A stretch of 49,945 nucleotides of DNA from assembly GCA_020054475.1 (NCBI GenBank), contig JAHWGJ010000010.1:1-49945 (forward strand), in the 5' to 3' direction. The DNA comes from Thermoplasmata archaeon. Its GTDB lineage: Archaea > Thermoplasmatota > E2 > DHVEG-1. Below are positions 1 to 8,177 of the stretch, one piece after another. Numbering within the stretch: position 1 is the stretch's first letter; every line of letters begins with the position of its first letter. The notes beneath the pieces are model-generated. The model was given only the letters and a program-made list of their open reading frames with translations, was not told where the DNA came from and ran no database searches. Made by a program: the position numbers and the translations under genes.

Positions 1-965
1 ATTCCTAAATTAGTCGACTGAATTTGAACAATAGTATCATACATTGTATCACTTTGGTATTGAAAACTACCGCCCTCATTAGTGAATGGCGTCATAATAA
101 GATTAAAACTAACATCCTTTGGAAATGAAAAAAATTTAAAATAAGTATCTTTAGTAATATCATTTTCAATTTCAATAATACGGCTAGTAAAATCTATATT
201 ATATTCACTAATACGCGAAAATTCATAATGCCATTCACCTTCATTTCTTGTTGATGATATGGTTATTTCGGATTCTGTTGATGGGTTAAAAGAAAAATGA
301 TACTCTCTTAAAATATTTTTTTCTAAGTCAAAATTTCTACCAAAAAGAAGTATTTCTTTATTCTCAATCGATGAATCATATATGGGGTTAATATTAAATT
401 TCAAACCCTTTTCTCCATTAATAGTATTGATGAATGCCAACAATGAAAAACTAATTTTTTCTGGGATTTCATTACCAATATTATCTGGAGAAGAATATCC
501 TATTGAAATAATCTCATCCCCAATTGAAGCAGATAAATTAAAGTTATTATTTTTAATTTCTTCACCTATCCTCTCAACATTAAACAAAAATTTTAGACCG
601 ATGGATAAGTCAGGATTCATATCGAACCACGGAATAATCAGATATTGAATGATTATATCATTTCCATTAACTCCAGTATTGTCGTCTCCATCAACATTTA
701 TCTCATTTGACATAGCAAATAATATCTCAGAAGTTAACTCATATCCGTTACAAATCGTGTGGATATTACTTTTAAATAAATCTATAATTTCTAGATTATA
801 TGCTTTTAAAATACTTATTTTATTTACTTTTTTTAAATTTGAGTTTTCAATATTCTCTAATTCTTTCTCTTGTATTTGATCTTCAATTAATTGTGAATCT
901 ACTATCATGCAAATTGAATTAAAAAACATTATTGATATCATAAATACAAAAAATGGTTTTTTCAT
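1..965 (-). CDS. Secreted protein of unknown function, C-terminus off the window
   Basis: An uninterrupted minus-strand frame runs from an ATG at 965 to base 1, giving at least 321 residues, so the stop lies outside the window. The N-terminus (MKKPFFVFMISIMFF) is a typical signal peptide. The rest is rich in Asn, Ile and Ser with alternating beta-type stretches, as in secreted beta-sandwich proteins. One acidic segment (NVDGDDNTG, about residue 105) could bind calcium. I recognise no catalytic motif or named domain. The AT-rich leader upstream (966-1160) is shared with the divergently transcribed small gene at 1161. An exported surface protein is inferred from the signal peptide only. Confidence 0.75.
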   Translation of the reverse strand, partial: MKKPFFVFMISIMFFNSICMIVDSQLIEDQIQEKELENIENSNLKKVNKISILKAYNLEIIDLFKSNIHTICNGYELTSEILFAMSNEINVDGDDNTGVNGNDIIIQYLIIPWFDMNPDLSIGLKFLFNVERIGEEIKNNNFNLSASIGDEIISIGYSSPDNIGNEIPEKISFSLLAFINTINGEKGLKFNINPIYDSSIENKEILLFGRNFDLEKNILREYHFSFNPSTESEITISSTRNEGEWHYEFSRISEYNIDFTSRIIEIENDITKDTYFKFFSFPKDVSFNLIMTPFTNEGGSFQYQSDTMYDTIVQIQSTNLG

Positions 966-1160
966 TTTTATAATTCCTCTCAATTAATAAATCAGTATTA
1001 AACATTTAAATGTTCTTATAGATATAAAAATCATTAATTGAATTGTAATATCTATGAGTACATTGCTTAAATACATTTATAAAATCTAAACCAAATCATT
1101 TTAATTATATTATTAATGTAAATTATAATAAATCTGTAAAAAAGTGAAAAGAGGTTTAAT

Positions 1161-1325
1161 ATGAGCATGATTGAAAATCTTAGAGTTATAAAAAATCAGG
1201 GAATGAATTTCTTTTTAAAAGAACAGGAAAAAAAATATAAATGTTCTGAATGTGATGGGATAATTTGTGTTCATAATAGTAAATGTTATTCATGTAATAC
1301 TCAAATTAAGGATATATTTTTTTAA
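1161..1325 (+). CDS. Small zinc-ribbon protein resembling the C-terminal tail of DUF3795
   Basis: A 54-residue ORF starts at an ATG with a good ribosome site (GAGGT 6 bases upstream). It contains two Cys pairs, CSEC and CYSC, separated by GIICVHNSK, which fits a small zinc ribbon. The pattern of a GMNFFLKEQ-like helix, then C-x2-C, IICVH and C-x2-C is what I know from the C-terminal end of DUF3795 proteins, whose N-terminal Cys-rich part is missing here. It may be a stand-alone mini-protein or what remains of a truncated DUF3795 gene that has kept a start and ribosome site. Function is unknown. The next gene starts about 20 bases downstream on the same strand. Confidence 0.6.
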   Translation: MSMIENLRVIKNQGMNFFLKEQEKKYKCSECDGIICVHNSKCYSCNTQIKDIFF

Positions 1326-1347
1326 CTAAAAAATGATGGTAATTAAT

Positions 1348-1695
1348 ATGGATAAGCAAGTTGATGAGTATATAGAAAAGCAAAATTCACCTCAAAAAGA
1401 GATTTTACAAAAATTAAGAACAATTTTTCATAAAACAATTCCAAGTTGTGAAGAAAAAAAAGCGTGGGGGGTTGCAGTATTTGCGGGAGGTAAATTTTAT
1501 ATAGCTGCTATAAAGAATCGTGTTCATATAGGCTTTTCAATCAATGGATTAAACAATGAAGAGATAGATATGTTTGAGGGAAGTGGAAAAACAATGAGGC
1601 ATATTAAAATTCATTCTTTAGATGATATCAATGAGGATAAGCTTGTAAAACTTATTAAGATGGTTGATAAAAAAAGTATATGTAGTCAATGTTGA
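1348..1695 (+). CDS. DUF1801 family protein
   Basis: The protein has about 115 residues and the DUF1801 (YdhG-like) layout. A helical N-terminus (VDEYIEKQNSPQKEILQKLRTI) is followed by a beta-rich core with AWGVAVF, FYIAAIKNRVHIGF and the late motif GSGKTMRHIKI. Family members are small cytosolic proteins of unknown biochemical role. ATG codons also exist at 1333 and 1336. I prefer 1348 because homologues usually begin with a short VDEYI-like helix and the extra MMVIN has no counterpart. The gene follows the zinc-ribbon gene by about 20 bases and may be cotranscribed with it. Confidence 0.75.
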   Translation: MDKQVDEYIEKQNSPQKEILQKLRTIFHKTIPSCEEKKAWGVAVFAGGKFYIAAIKNRVHIGFSINGLNNEEIDMFEGSGKTMRHIKIHSLDDINEDKLVKLIKMVDKKSICSQC

Positions 1696-1781
1696 TCATT
1701 ATTTTTTTCCTATAAAATTTTTTTTAAAAAAAAATTGTAAAAAATTATATATTATTTTTTATTACTTTTTTTGGTGTTAAT

Positions 1782-2489
1782 TTGACTCAAACTCTTTACA
1801 TGGATGATTCATATTTAAATAAATGGGATGCGGAAGTTAAATCTGTTAGTAATAATAAATTTATTGTTTTAGATAGAACAGCTTTTTTTCCTAAAGGGGG
1901 CGGTGTTGAGTGGGATACTGGTATAATTACAACAGAGGAGGGTAAGGTTTATAATGTTGTTTATACTGGGAAGTTCTCAGGAGAGATAAGTCATGAGGTT
2001 GATAATGAAGGATTAAAAGTCGGCGATATAGTAAAATGTAATCTAAATTGGAGTCGACGGTATCTTCTAATGAGATATCATACAGCTACTCATGTTTTAA
2101 GTGGGGTTTTTTTTAATGAATATAATTTTAAGGTTACTGGAAATCAATTAACAATGGATAAAGGACGTATTGATTTAAATATGGGTGAAATGGATGTTGA
2201 TTTAATTAAAACAGCTATTGGAAAGTCAAATCAAATTATACTGAAAGAATTACCTGTAGAAATATATTATTTATCAAGAGATCAAGCTGAAAAAGATACT
2301 TCTTTATTTAAATTAGCTGTAGGTTTCACTCATGATATTGATAATATCAGAATTGTTGATATAAAAGGTTTTGATAGACAAGCAGATGGTGGTTGTCATG
2401 TTAGAAATCTCAATGAAATAGGTGCGATTAAATTTATTGATGCTGTGAATAAAGGGAAGAATTTTAAGAGAGTATATTTTTCATTATAA
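1782..2489 (+). CDS. alaX: Alanyl-tRNA editing protein AlaX
   Basis: This is a free-standing trans-editing enzyme that hydrolyses Ser- or Gly-mischarged tRNA-Ala, homologous to the editing domain of AlaRS. At 235 residues it matches the medium AlaX class: a beta-barrel N-domain with the FFPKGGG segment (about residues 36-41) followed by the zinc catalytic domain. The first zinc half-site is HTATH (H100, H104). The second reads ADGGCHV (about 201-207), whereas the common form is CGGTH, so the Cys sits three residues later than usual with Asp in its place. The start is TTG with GGTG just upstream; ATG at 1800 is an alternative. The ending NEIG...K is typical of the family. Confidence 0.88.
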   Translation: MTQTLYMDDSYLNKWDAEVKSVSNNKFIVLDRTAFFPKGGGVEWDTGIITTEEGKVYNVVYTGKFSGEISHEVDNEGLKVGDIVKCNLNWSRRYLLMRYHTATHVLSGVFFNEYNFKVTGNQLTMDKGRIDLNMGEMDVDLIKTAIGKSNQIILKELPVEIYYLSRDQAEKDTSLFKLAVGFTHDIDNIRIVDIKGFDRQADGGCHVRNLNEIGAIKFIDAVNKGKNFKRVYFSL

Positions 2490-2689
2490 TGTTTTTATAT
2501 CTCCTCTTATTCATTATAATAAATCAAAAATAATTTTTTACCTATGAAAAAAATCATTTTAACAATGATGCATAATTATATATACTTAATTTTCTCTATA
2601 TGATGTAATTAATAATAGGAACTTGTATTCTTTATCGAATTTTTTGTTTTTGTTTTTAATTATATATACTTTAACATGGAGTTTAAAAA

Positions 2690-2866
2690 ATGAATCAGAG
2701 AAGAAATAAAAAATTTAATCAAGAAAAATCAAAAAGTAATGGTAAAATTATAAGATGTGGTTTACATACAAGACCTGTTTTTGATAATGACTCTTGTCAT
2801 GGATTTATAAAAAATATAAATAAAGATGCAGATAATAATTGTAAGAACTGCAAGTACTCGTTTTGA
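2690..2866 (+). CDS. Small Cys/His-rich protein, possibly zinc binding
   Basis: This 58-residue ORF was found by reading the sequence; GGAG lies 8 bases before its ATG. A basic, Asn/Lys-rich N-terminus precedes a compact Cys/His part: CGLH, then SCHGF, then NCKNCKY. Four Cys and two His are enough for one zinc site. I do not recognise a named family. The basic tail plus zinc site would suit nucleic-acid binding, but that is inference. A T-rich stretch follows the stop and precedes the broken cold-shock gene on the same strand, so all the small genes here may belong to one unit. Confidence 0.6.
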   Translation: MNQRRNKKFNQEKSKSNGKIIRCGLHTRPVFDNDSCHGFIKNINKDADNNCKNCKYSF

Positions 2867-2912
2867 AAAATTTTTTTTATTATATTTTATTTTTAGAGAG
2901 TGAAATTAAATT

Positions 2913-3145
2913 ATGAAAGGTAAAGTTAAATGGTATGATATCAATAAGGGATATGGGTTTATTCAAGGTGACGATGGTAATTTGTTTTTGCTCATCGGTC
3001 AGATTTATCCTATTTTGAAGTTTATCTTAAAAAGGGTGATTTAGCCGAATATAATGTTATAAAAACAAAATCTGGAGTTAAAGCGATAGATATTATAGTG
3101 AAAAATCGATTAAATAATGGAGAAATAAATAATCTTTTGATATAA
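2913..3145 (+). pseudogene. Cold-shock domain protein, frameshifted
   Basis: The first 25 codons read as a normal cold-shock protein (KGKVKWYDINKGYGFIQG, containing the RNP-1-like KGYGFI). After DGNLF the frame slips in the T run at about 2983-2987 and hits a stop. The next frame then continues the family without a break: AHRSDL, then a beta strand, KKGDLAEYNV and KAIDIIVK, ending at the TAA at 3143-3145. A one-base change in the homopolymer restores a full-length protein. This is either a real recent inactivation or a sequencing error. An intact paralogue lies at 22772. Confidence 0.75.
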
Positions 3146-3325
3146 TTCTATCTATAGATTGTATAAATAATTAATGATTTTTTAATTTTATTGTTTCTAC
3201 AATACTATATTGTTATTTTATTGAGATATATGGCTTTCACGTTAGAATTCTTAGCATGTTATTTTTACAAGAAATATTTATATAAACTATCAGTATAATT
3301 ATTAATTAGGAATAAATGTGATAAT

Positions 3326-3871
3326 ATGAAAAAAGCAATAATCCTATTAATTATTATGTTAACTGCTATATCCTCAATATTTAGTGGATGTATCCAGTCA
3401 GGTTCCGGAGTATTAGTATTACAAATAACTGATGCACCTTCAGATTTAAATATTTCAAAAGCACTTGTTAATATATCTACAGTTCAGATTCATAAGGCAG
3501 ATCTTGGTACAGATGATAATGATTCAGAAGATAATGAGTCGGATACAGGTTGGTTTACTATAGTTAATAAATTGCATACCTTTGATTTAATTCAACTTAT
3601 TGACGTAAAAGAAGTGTTTGATGAGGAAGAATTAAGTGCTGGATGGTATACTCAAATTCGATTGGTTGTAGAAAGTGCATTGGTTACTATTGATGGTGTT
3701 GAATATAATTTAAGTATCCCATCAAAGAATGTGAAATTAATTTCACCTTTTGAGATAGTTGCGAATGAAACCACAACTTTGACACTTGATTTTGATGTTC
3801 ATGAATCTATACATAAAACTGGAAATGATAAATATATTATGAATCCCGCGATAAAGGTTATTCACGAATAA
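3326..3871 (+). CDS. DUF4382 domain lipoprotein
   Basis: The protein has 181 residues. The N-terminus is a lipoprotein signal with lipobox FSGC (Cys22), so the mature protein should be membrane-anchored and face outward. The body fits DUF4382: a first strand VLVLQITDAPSD, then VNISTVQIHKAD, an acidic Asp/Glu/Ser loop (about residues 63-73), HTFDLIQL, GWYTQIRLVV and a final TLTLDFDVHES. The family is found in secreted bacterial and archaeal proteins, and its ligand is unknown. It stands alone, with T-rich ends on both sides. Confidence 0.8.
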   Translation: MKKAIILLIIMLTAISSIFSGCIQSGSGVLVLQITDAPSDLNISKALVNISTVQIHKADLGTDDNDSEDNESDTGWFTIVNKLHTFDLIQLIDVKEVFDEEELSAGWYTQIRLVVESALVTIDGVEYNLSIPSKNVKLISPFEIVANETTTLTLDFDVHESIHKTGNDKYIMNPAIKVIHE

Positions 3872-3948
3872 TAATCAAATTAACCTATAGATCTTCTTTC
3901 TGCTTTCTAATTTATTATTTAATACGTAATAATAAACAATTAATTAAG

Positions 3949-4374
3949 TTACAAAATTAACTCTGTTACTGCCATTATCATTGTAACAAATGCAACTAGA
4001 CCCCAAAGTGTTAGAAGTAATAATTTCAATTTTTTTGATCTTCCAATTTTAATATTATTACGTTGTAATGTTAGATTGGATGTAATTGTACGTCCTACAA
4101 AATATAGATACATTCCACTACCAATTAATCCAAAATAAGTCCATAAATTATTGTTTAAAATGAGTAATATACCTGTTATTGGTAATATCCAAAGAGTTAT
4201 AGAATCCCAAAACGCTACACCCCTCATATCTAAAAAGTATGTTTTATCTATATCAGATTCAGGATCGATAATATTAATTTTCTCAGCAATTTTTGGTGAA
4301 AATGCTATTATTATTTGACCAATCCAAACTTTTAATGTTACACTTAAAAGGATAATTCCCCAAATTATATTCAT
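3949..4374 (-). CDS. Four-helix membrane protein of unknown function
   Basis: The protein has 141 residues with four predicted membrane helices: residues 4-26, about 56-74, about 77-95 and 117-140. The loop after helix 1 is charged (PKIAEKINIIDPESDIDKTY). A basic loop, KIGRSKKLK, precedes the last helix and probably faces the cytoplasm. I do not recognise a family or any active-site motif. The gene is convergent with the DUF4382 gene, and its upstream region holds a decayed copy of the intergenic repeat. Confidence 0.65.
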   Translation of the reverse strand: MNIIWGIILLSVTLKVWIGQIIIAFSPKIAEKINIIDPESDIDKTYFLDMRGVAFWDSITLWILPITGILLILNNNLWTYFGLIGSGMYLYFVGRTITSNLTLQRNNIKIGRSKKLKLLLLTLWGLVAFVTMIMAVTELIL

Positions 4375-4784
4375 TATAACATCTCATTTTTCTTAAATAT
4401 TCTATTTGAAAGGTTTTAATATTTATATATTAAATCATACAAAAATATTATTATTAATATTTGCAAGTAATGATGTTACAAGCGAATAATAATGGTTTCA
4501 GCAGAAGATTATATATGGTTTCAACGAATTATTATGTATGAATAGAAAAACAATAAAATGTTAGTAAAATTATTAATAAAAGTTGGCAGAAATACCAGCG
4601 GAAGAAGAGGAATGATGGGATGCATCTAGTGCTGGTAAGTCCTCCTTATTATTCGTCGAGTTAAAAGTATATTGTTGTTTTTGGTTTATATATTTTAAAG
4701 GAAGGTTGGTGAAAGTATTGAATAAACACCTCATTATTGCTAATAACAGAAGATTTAATAAAATAATCCTGATTTGCAAAATCT
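4375..4784. other. 410-base stretch without a supported gene
   Basis: The left part is AT-rich promoter sequence for the minus-strand membrane protein and includes the decayed repeat at 4453-4482. Bases 4580-4650 are clearly richer in G and purines (GGAAGAAGAGGAATGATGGG) than the surroundings. A 68-codon minus-strand frame at 4573-4779 has low-complexity composition and no ribosome site, so I do not call it. A short RNA or a gene relic is possible but unproven. Confidence 0.4.
4453..4482 (+). repeat. Intergenic orientation-locked repeat, copy 1 (decayed)
   Basis: The segment TGCAAGTAATGATGTTACA matches the repeat core with two substitutions. It lies between two minus-strand starts and a plus-strand gene. 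Confidence 0.5.
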
Positions 4785-5813
4785 ATGATTCTACACAATG
4801 AATTTGGAAGTGACAATCATTCAGGCGTACATCCTGATATTATGAAAGCAATAGAATCTTCAAACAAAGATTATACGATTGCATATGGAGGTGATAAATA
4901 TACAAAACGAGCAATTAAAAAATTCAAAGAACATTTTGGGAATAATATCGAAGTTTTTTTTGTTTATAATGGAACTGCTGCAAACATATTAGGATTAAAA
5001 AATGTCACAGATTCTTATAATTCAATACTATGTGCTGAAACTGCCCATCTAAATGTTCATGAATGTTGCGGTCCAGAAAATTTTACAGGATGCAAACTTA
5101 CAACAATTCCAACCCTTGATGGAAAACTTACTATTGATTCAATAAAACCCTTTATTGTAGGTATTGGAGATGAACATATGGCTCAACCAAAAGTAGTATC
5201 TATTACACAACCCACTGAACTGGGAACTGTCTATACTTCAAAAGAGGTCAAAGATCTTGCTGATTTTGTCCACAAACATGAAATGCTACTACATGTTGAT
5301 GGAGCTAGAATAAGTAACGCAGCAGCTAGTTTGAAAAAAAAATTGATAGAAATTACAAGAGATGTAGGCGTTGATGTCCTTTCATTTGGTGGAACAAAAA
5401 ATGGAATGATGTTTGGAGAAGCTGTAGTCTTTTTTAATAAGAATCTTTCAAAAAATTTTGAATACATTAGAAAACAAGGTATGCAGCTTGCATCAAAAAT
5501 GCGTTTTATATCATGTCAATTTGAAGTATTTTTATCAAATGACCTATGGTTGAAAAATGCACAGCATGCAAATAATATGGCAAAACTATTATATGAAAAT
5601 ATTAAAGAAATTACAGATTTAAAAGTAACTCAAAAAGTTGATGCTAATGCAATTTTTGCAATCATACCAAAAAAATTCATATCCATTTTGCAAAAGAAAT
5701 ATTACTTTCATGGATATAATTCTGAAGTAAGATGGATGTGCTCGTTTAATACAGGAGAGGAAGATGTTTTATGTTTTGCAAATATAATAAAAAAGACTTT
5801 ATCAGGTAAATAA
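4785..5813 (+). CDS. ltaE: Low-specificity L-threonine aldolase (PLP enzyme)
   Basis: The predicted reaction cleaves threonine or allo-threonine to glycine and acetaldehyde in the cytosol. The 342-residue protein has the fold-type I features of the beta-eliminating lyase/threonine aldolase family. These are the N-terminal SDNHSGVHPDI, the cofactor-stacking region YNGTAAN (61-67), HVDGAR (170-175, with Asp172 to the pyridine nitrogen) and the Schiff-base lysine in SFGGTKNG (Lys205). Length is normal. The aldolase activity is inferred from family; related beta-eliminating lyases are possible. The SemiSWEET gene follows after 3 bases, so the two are probably one operon. Confidence 0.85.
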   Translation: MILHNEFGSDNHSGVHPDIMKAIESSNKDYTIAYGGDKYTKRAIKKFKEHFGNNIEVFFVYNGTAANILGLKNVTDSYNSILCAETAHLNVHECCGPENFTGCKLTTIPTLDGKLTIDSIKPFIVGIGDEHMAQPKVVSITQPTELGTVYTSKEVKDLADFVHKHEMLLHVDGARISNAAASLKKKLIEITRDVGVDVLSFGGTKNGMMFGEAVVFFNKNLSKNFEYIRKQGMQLASKMRFISCQFEVFLSNDLWLKNAQHANNMAKLLYENIKEITDLKVTQKVDANAIFAIIPKKFISILQKKYYFHGYNSEVRWMCSFNTGEEDVLCFANIIKKTLSGK

Positions 5814-5816
5814 AAA

Positions 5817-6071
5817 ATGTATCAAATAGAAATCATTGGCTATATTGCAGGCTTCCTTGTTGCAACATCATTAGCACCTCAAATTAATAAAACATGGAAA
5901 ACTAAATCTGCTACAGATATCTCAACTTTATGGGTTGTTGCATTAATGTCAGGCTTGTTTTTATGGATAATATATGCAATTATTCAAGAAATTATACCTT
6001 TGATTGTTTTTGGAATAATTGAATTTAGTATGGCTTTTTCACTTTTAATTTTTAAATTTATTTATAAATAA
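5817..6071 (+). CDS. SemiSWEET / PQ-loop transporter
   Basis: At 84 residues this is the usual size of a SemiSWEET half-transporter, with three membrane helices: residues 5-24, 38-58 and 62-82. The PQ-loop signature is present as SLAPQINKTWKTKSATDIS in helix 1 and the following loop. Family members work as dimers and carry small sugars across the membrane; the substrate here is unknown. It starts 3 bases after the threonine aldolase stop, which suggests coupled expression, though no metabolic link is obvious. Confidence 0.85.
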   Translation: MYQIEIIGYIAGFLVATSLAPQINKTWKTKSATDISTLWVVALMSGLFLWIIYAIIQEIIPLIVFGIIEFSMAFSLLIFKFIYK

Positions 6072-6404
6072 TTATTATTTTTTCCAAAACAGATTCCAAT
6101 ATGTTCAATGTACATGATATTAATATTAGTGGCTCGTCAAAAAATAACCTTACGTCTAGATGACGTAGTTATTAAAGTGTTAAAATCTTAGCAATAAATT
6201 TAAACTCCCATAAAATAAATTATTTTCTTACTCGTTCTTATTTGTATAATCAAAATCATGATATATCCTTATATATATTATTTGTAACAAGTGTTATCAT
6301 TAACTTAAAAAAGAAAAATAAATAAATGAGATAAAACTCTATTTATTTTATTTACATAAGAACATTTAAATGATACCTTGTGATTATTATTCTTGGGGAA
6401 TATT
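6072..6404. other. Intergenic stretch with inverted repeat
   Basis: No gene is supported. The stretch holds the inverted repeat at 6151-6167 and AT-rich promoter sequence for the secreted protein at 6405. A segment GTAACAAGTGTTATCATTAA near 6280 may be a strongly decayed copy of the intergenic repeat, but I could not establish this. Confidence 0.4.
6151..6167. promoter_or_regulatory. Inverted repeat TACGTC-TAGAT-GACGTA
   Basis: Perfect 6-base arms flank a 5-base centre in an otherwise AT-rich gap, and a further partial match AAC/GTT lies outside. It sits about 80 bases after the SemiSWEET stop and 240 before the next start, so it could be an operator or an RNA hairpin at the operon end. Confidence 0.35.
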
Positions 6405-7169
6405 ATGAATAAACAAATATTATCTATTTTATTAATAGCAATTTTTATAATTTCAATTTGTTCAGTTGCTAATTCAGAAAGAACCCGCAACTATTCAATA
6501 GATACTGAAATAATTAGGGAAACTAACCAACAAATTTACTTAGGTTATTCTAGCATTCTAGGAAATGGTAACAGTAGTATTTTGGTAGCAGAGCTTGAAA
6601 ATGATATTCTAATTAAAATTGATTCAACTAGCGATGTTGTTGATTTTTATATTGATTATGAGATGAATTGCTATGGTCTAACAGATGAGGGCTTTATTAC
6701 TTTGACAATATTTCTCAATGACGCGAATGTATCTTTCAACATTGTTCAAACTGGATTATTAACTAATAGTAAGAATGGTACTTTAATTATTGAAAATATC
6801 TCAGTTAAAAGGGGAGATGCTTTAACCTTTAGAATAGATGTTGGGTATGGTAGTGTTATTCCTTTTTATACTAATTCTACTAGTGCTACAGGTTTTGGAG
6901 TTATTAGTAGAAGTAAACTTATATCTAGCCAAATCTTTGTTTTTGGAGCTAGTGTTGATGTTAAACTTGTCCAATTAGAGCCTGGTGAAGATTATGTTGA
7001 TCTTGAGGTTTTAGATAAAATATTATATATTTTCCATAATGGCTTATTTCAAGAACCAATAAAAATATCATCTGGTGCTTTTATAAGATTATATTTTGCT
7101 AAAGGAATTTTTTCATCATCTTTATCTATCTGTCTGGGATTTTGTTCAGATTATGGAATTATAGGTTAA
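6405..7169 (+). CDS. Secreted protein of unknown function
   Basis: The protein has 254 residues. I chose ATG 6405 over the upstream TTG at 6393 because GGGGAA lies 5 bases before it and it gives a clean signal peptide (MNKQILSILLIAIFIISICSVANS). The mature part is beta-rich. It contains ILIKIDSTSDVVDFYIDYEM and ENISVKRGDALTFRIDVGYG, which look like one or two Ig-type sandwiches, and its C-terminal quarter is hydrophobic with the ending GICS/GFCSDYG-like Cys pairs. No catalytic motif was seen. A gene-sized gap and the repeat copy at 7271 follow. Confidence 0.65.
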   Translation: MNKQILSILLIAIFIISICSVANSERTRNYSIDTEIIRETNQQIYLGYSSILGNGNSSILVAELENDILIKIDSTSDVVDFYIDYEMNCYGLTDEGFITLTIFLNDANVSFNIVQTGLLTNSKNGTLIIENISVKRGDALTFRIDVGYGSVIPFYTNSTSATGFGVISRSKLISSQIFVFGASVDVKLVQLEPGEDYVDLEVLDKILYIFHNGLFQEPIKISSGAFIRLYFAKGIFSSSLSICLGFCSDYGIIG

Positions 7170-7270
7170 TAATAGATAAAATATGTTGGAGAATAAAGAG
7201 ATAGATATCATAAGAAAAATAATATTACCTCAATATTCAAAATCCAAAATCTTGCATGATTTTTTTATTC

Positions 7271-7307
7271 ACATCAAAATCATAATTAGCAAGTAATAAT
7301 GTTACAA
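7271..7307 (+). repeat. Intergenic orientation-locked repeat, copy 2
   Basis: Carries the exact core AAGTAATAATG, preceded by ATCATAATTAGC and followed by TTACAA. It lies between two plus-strand genes. Confidence 0.85.
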
Positions 7308-7404
7308 CTTTTTAAGATATAAAAAGAGAAATATTAAGTAATGTTTTCTAATTATACAGTATTGGCGGTTAAGGATAGTTCAATTTGATTTTTTACTTTG
7401 GCCA

Positions 7405-8079
7405 ATGTTAATTCCAATGATAATTCCTATAATATATGGGCTAAAATATAAAAAAGAATCTTTATTTGAAATCAGTGTAATTACTCTTATAATGGCTTTT
7501 ATTGTTATATTATATTGGCCATTTACTTTAGGTTTTAATTCATCAGCAAATATCATTACTAAATTATTATTATTTGTATTTGCCCCCATATTTTTTCTTT
7601 TCTTAACTTTTCAGATTAGGAATAAACAAAGAAAGAAAAAACTAGATTTTCGATTCAGTCAATTTGGAATCAATATTGAAGGATTTAGGGAGAGTCTGAA
7701 ACTCGGATTTCTTTTTCTTCCATTAATGATATTTGTTACATATTTGGTAAAATTTGTGATGGGTGGAATTTTTAATCCAAATTTTATATTAGGTGTTATA
7801 AGTTTTGTTGAGTCATTTACTGAGGAGTTTTTCTTCAGGGGAATTTTATTTTTATTTTTGATGAGTAAAACAAATTTAAAAATTGCATATATCACTTCTC
7901 TTGCTAGTTTTATCTTAATACATCCACAAAATTTTACAAATCTATTTATTATTATCACAGTGGTTCAAGGATTAATTACTATTGAGATATGTCGAAGATC
8001 GAAAAATTTAGCTGGTGCGTGGATAGTGCATGGTACTAATCGATTTTTTAGTATAGCGTTATTTCCTCTTTTTTTGTAG
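7405..8079 (+). CDS. CPBP-family intramembrane metalloprotease
   Basis: This 224-residue membrane protein belongs to the CAAX-protease/bacteriocin-processing (CPBP, ABI) family. The motif set is present: the paired glutamates of FTEEFFFRG (E140, E141, R145), His173 in LIHPQNF, and a last HGTN (His209, Asn212). About six helices are predicted. Family members are zinc-type intramembrane proteases that process prenylated or other membrane proteins, or are accessory immunity factors; the substrate here is unknown. Start support is weak: no ribosome site is visible, and the frame is open back to 7342 without a better start codon. Confidence 0.8.
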   Translation: MLIPMIIPIIYGLKYKKESLFEISVITLIMAFIVILYWPFTLGFNSSANIITKLLLFVFAPIFFLFLTFQIRNKQRKKKLDFRFSQFGINIEGFRESLKLGFLFLPLMIFVTYLVKFVMGGIFNPNFILGVISFVESFTEEFFFRGILFLFLMSKTNLKIAYITSLASFILIHPQNFTNLFIIITVVQGLITIEICRRSKNLAGAWIVHGTNRFFSIALFPLFL

Positions 8080-8090
8080 AAAATTTCTTA

Positions 8091-8177
8091 GTTCGTACTG
8101 ATAAAATTCATAGCAAAAGCGTTAAAGAATATATCTTACTTGGTGATCCAAGTCCAAAGATGGGGGGATATCCTTAA
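8091..8177 (+). pseudogene. Relic of a gingipain-like C25 peptidase C-terminus
   Basis: A short open frame with no start ends in VKEYILLGDPSPKMGGYP followed by TAA. This matches the C-termini of the intact C25 peptidases in the window (VEEFILLGDPSLKIGGYN at 18498 and QEWVLLGDPSLKIGGYP at 34350). The upstream catalytic part is gone and the CPBP gene lies directly in front. It overlaps the end of the AsnC gene on the other strand by 4 bases. It marks deletion or replacement of an older peptidase gene. Confidence 0.75.

Noticed and set aside
382-879. Plus-strand ORFs at 382-648 and 649-879
   Set aside because: They are antisense to a continuous minus-strand secreted-protein frame from 965 to 1 that has a good signal peptide.
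4573-4779. 68-codon minus-strand ORF as a gene
   Set aside because: No ribosome site, low-complexity composition (Ser/His run), and it reaches the start of the threonine aldolase gene; nothing resembles a protein family.
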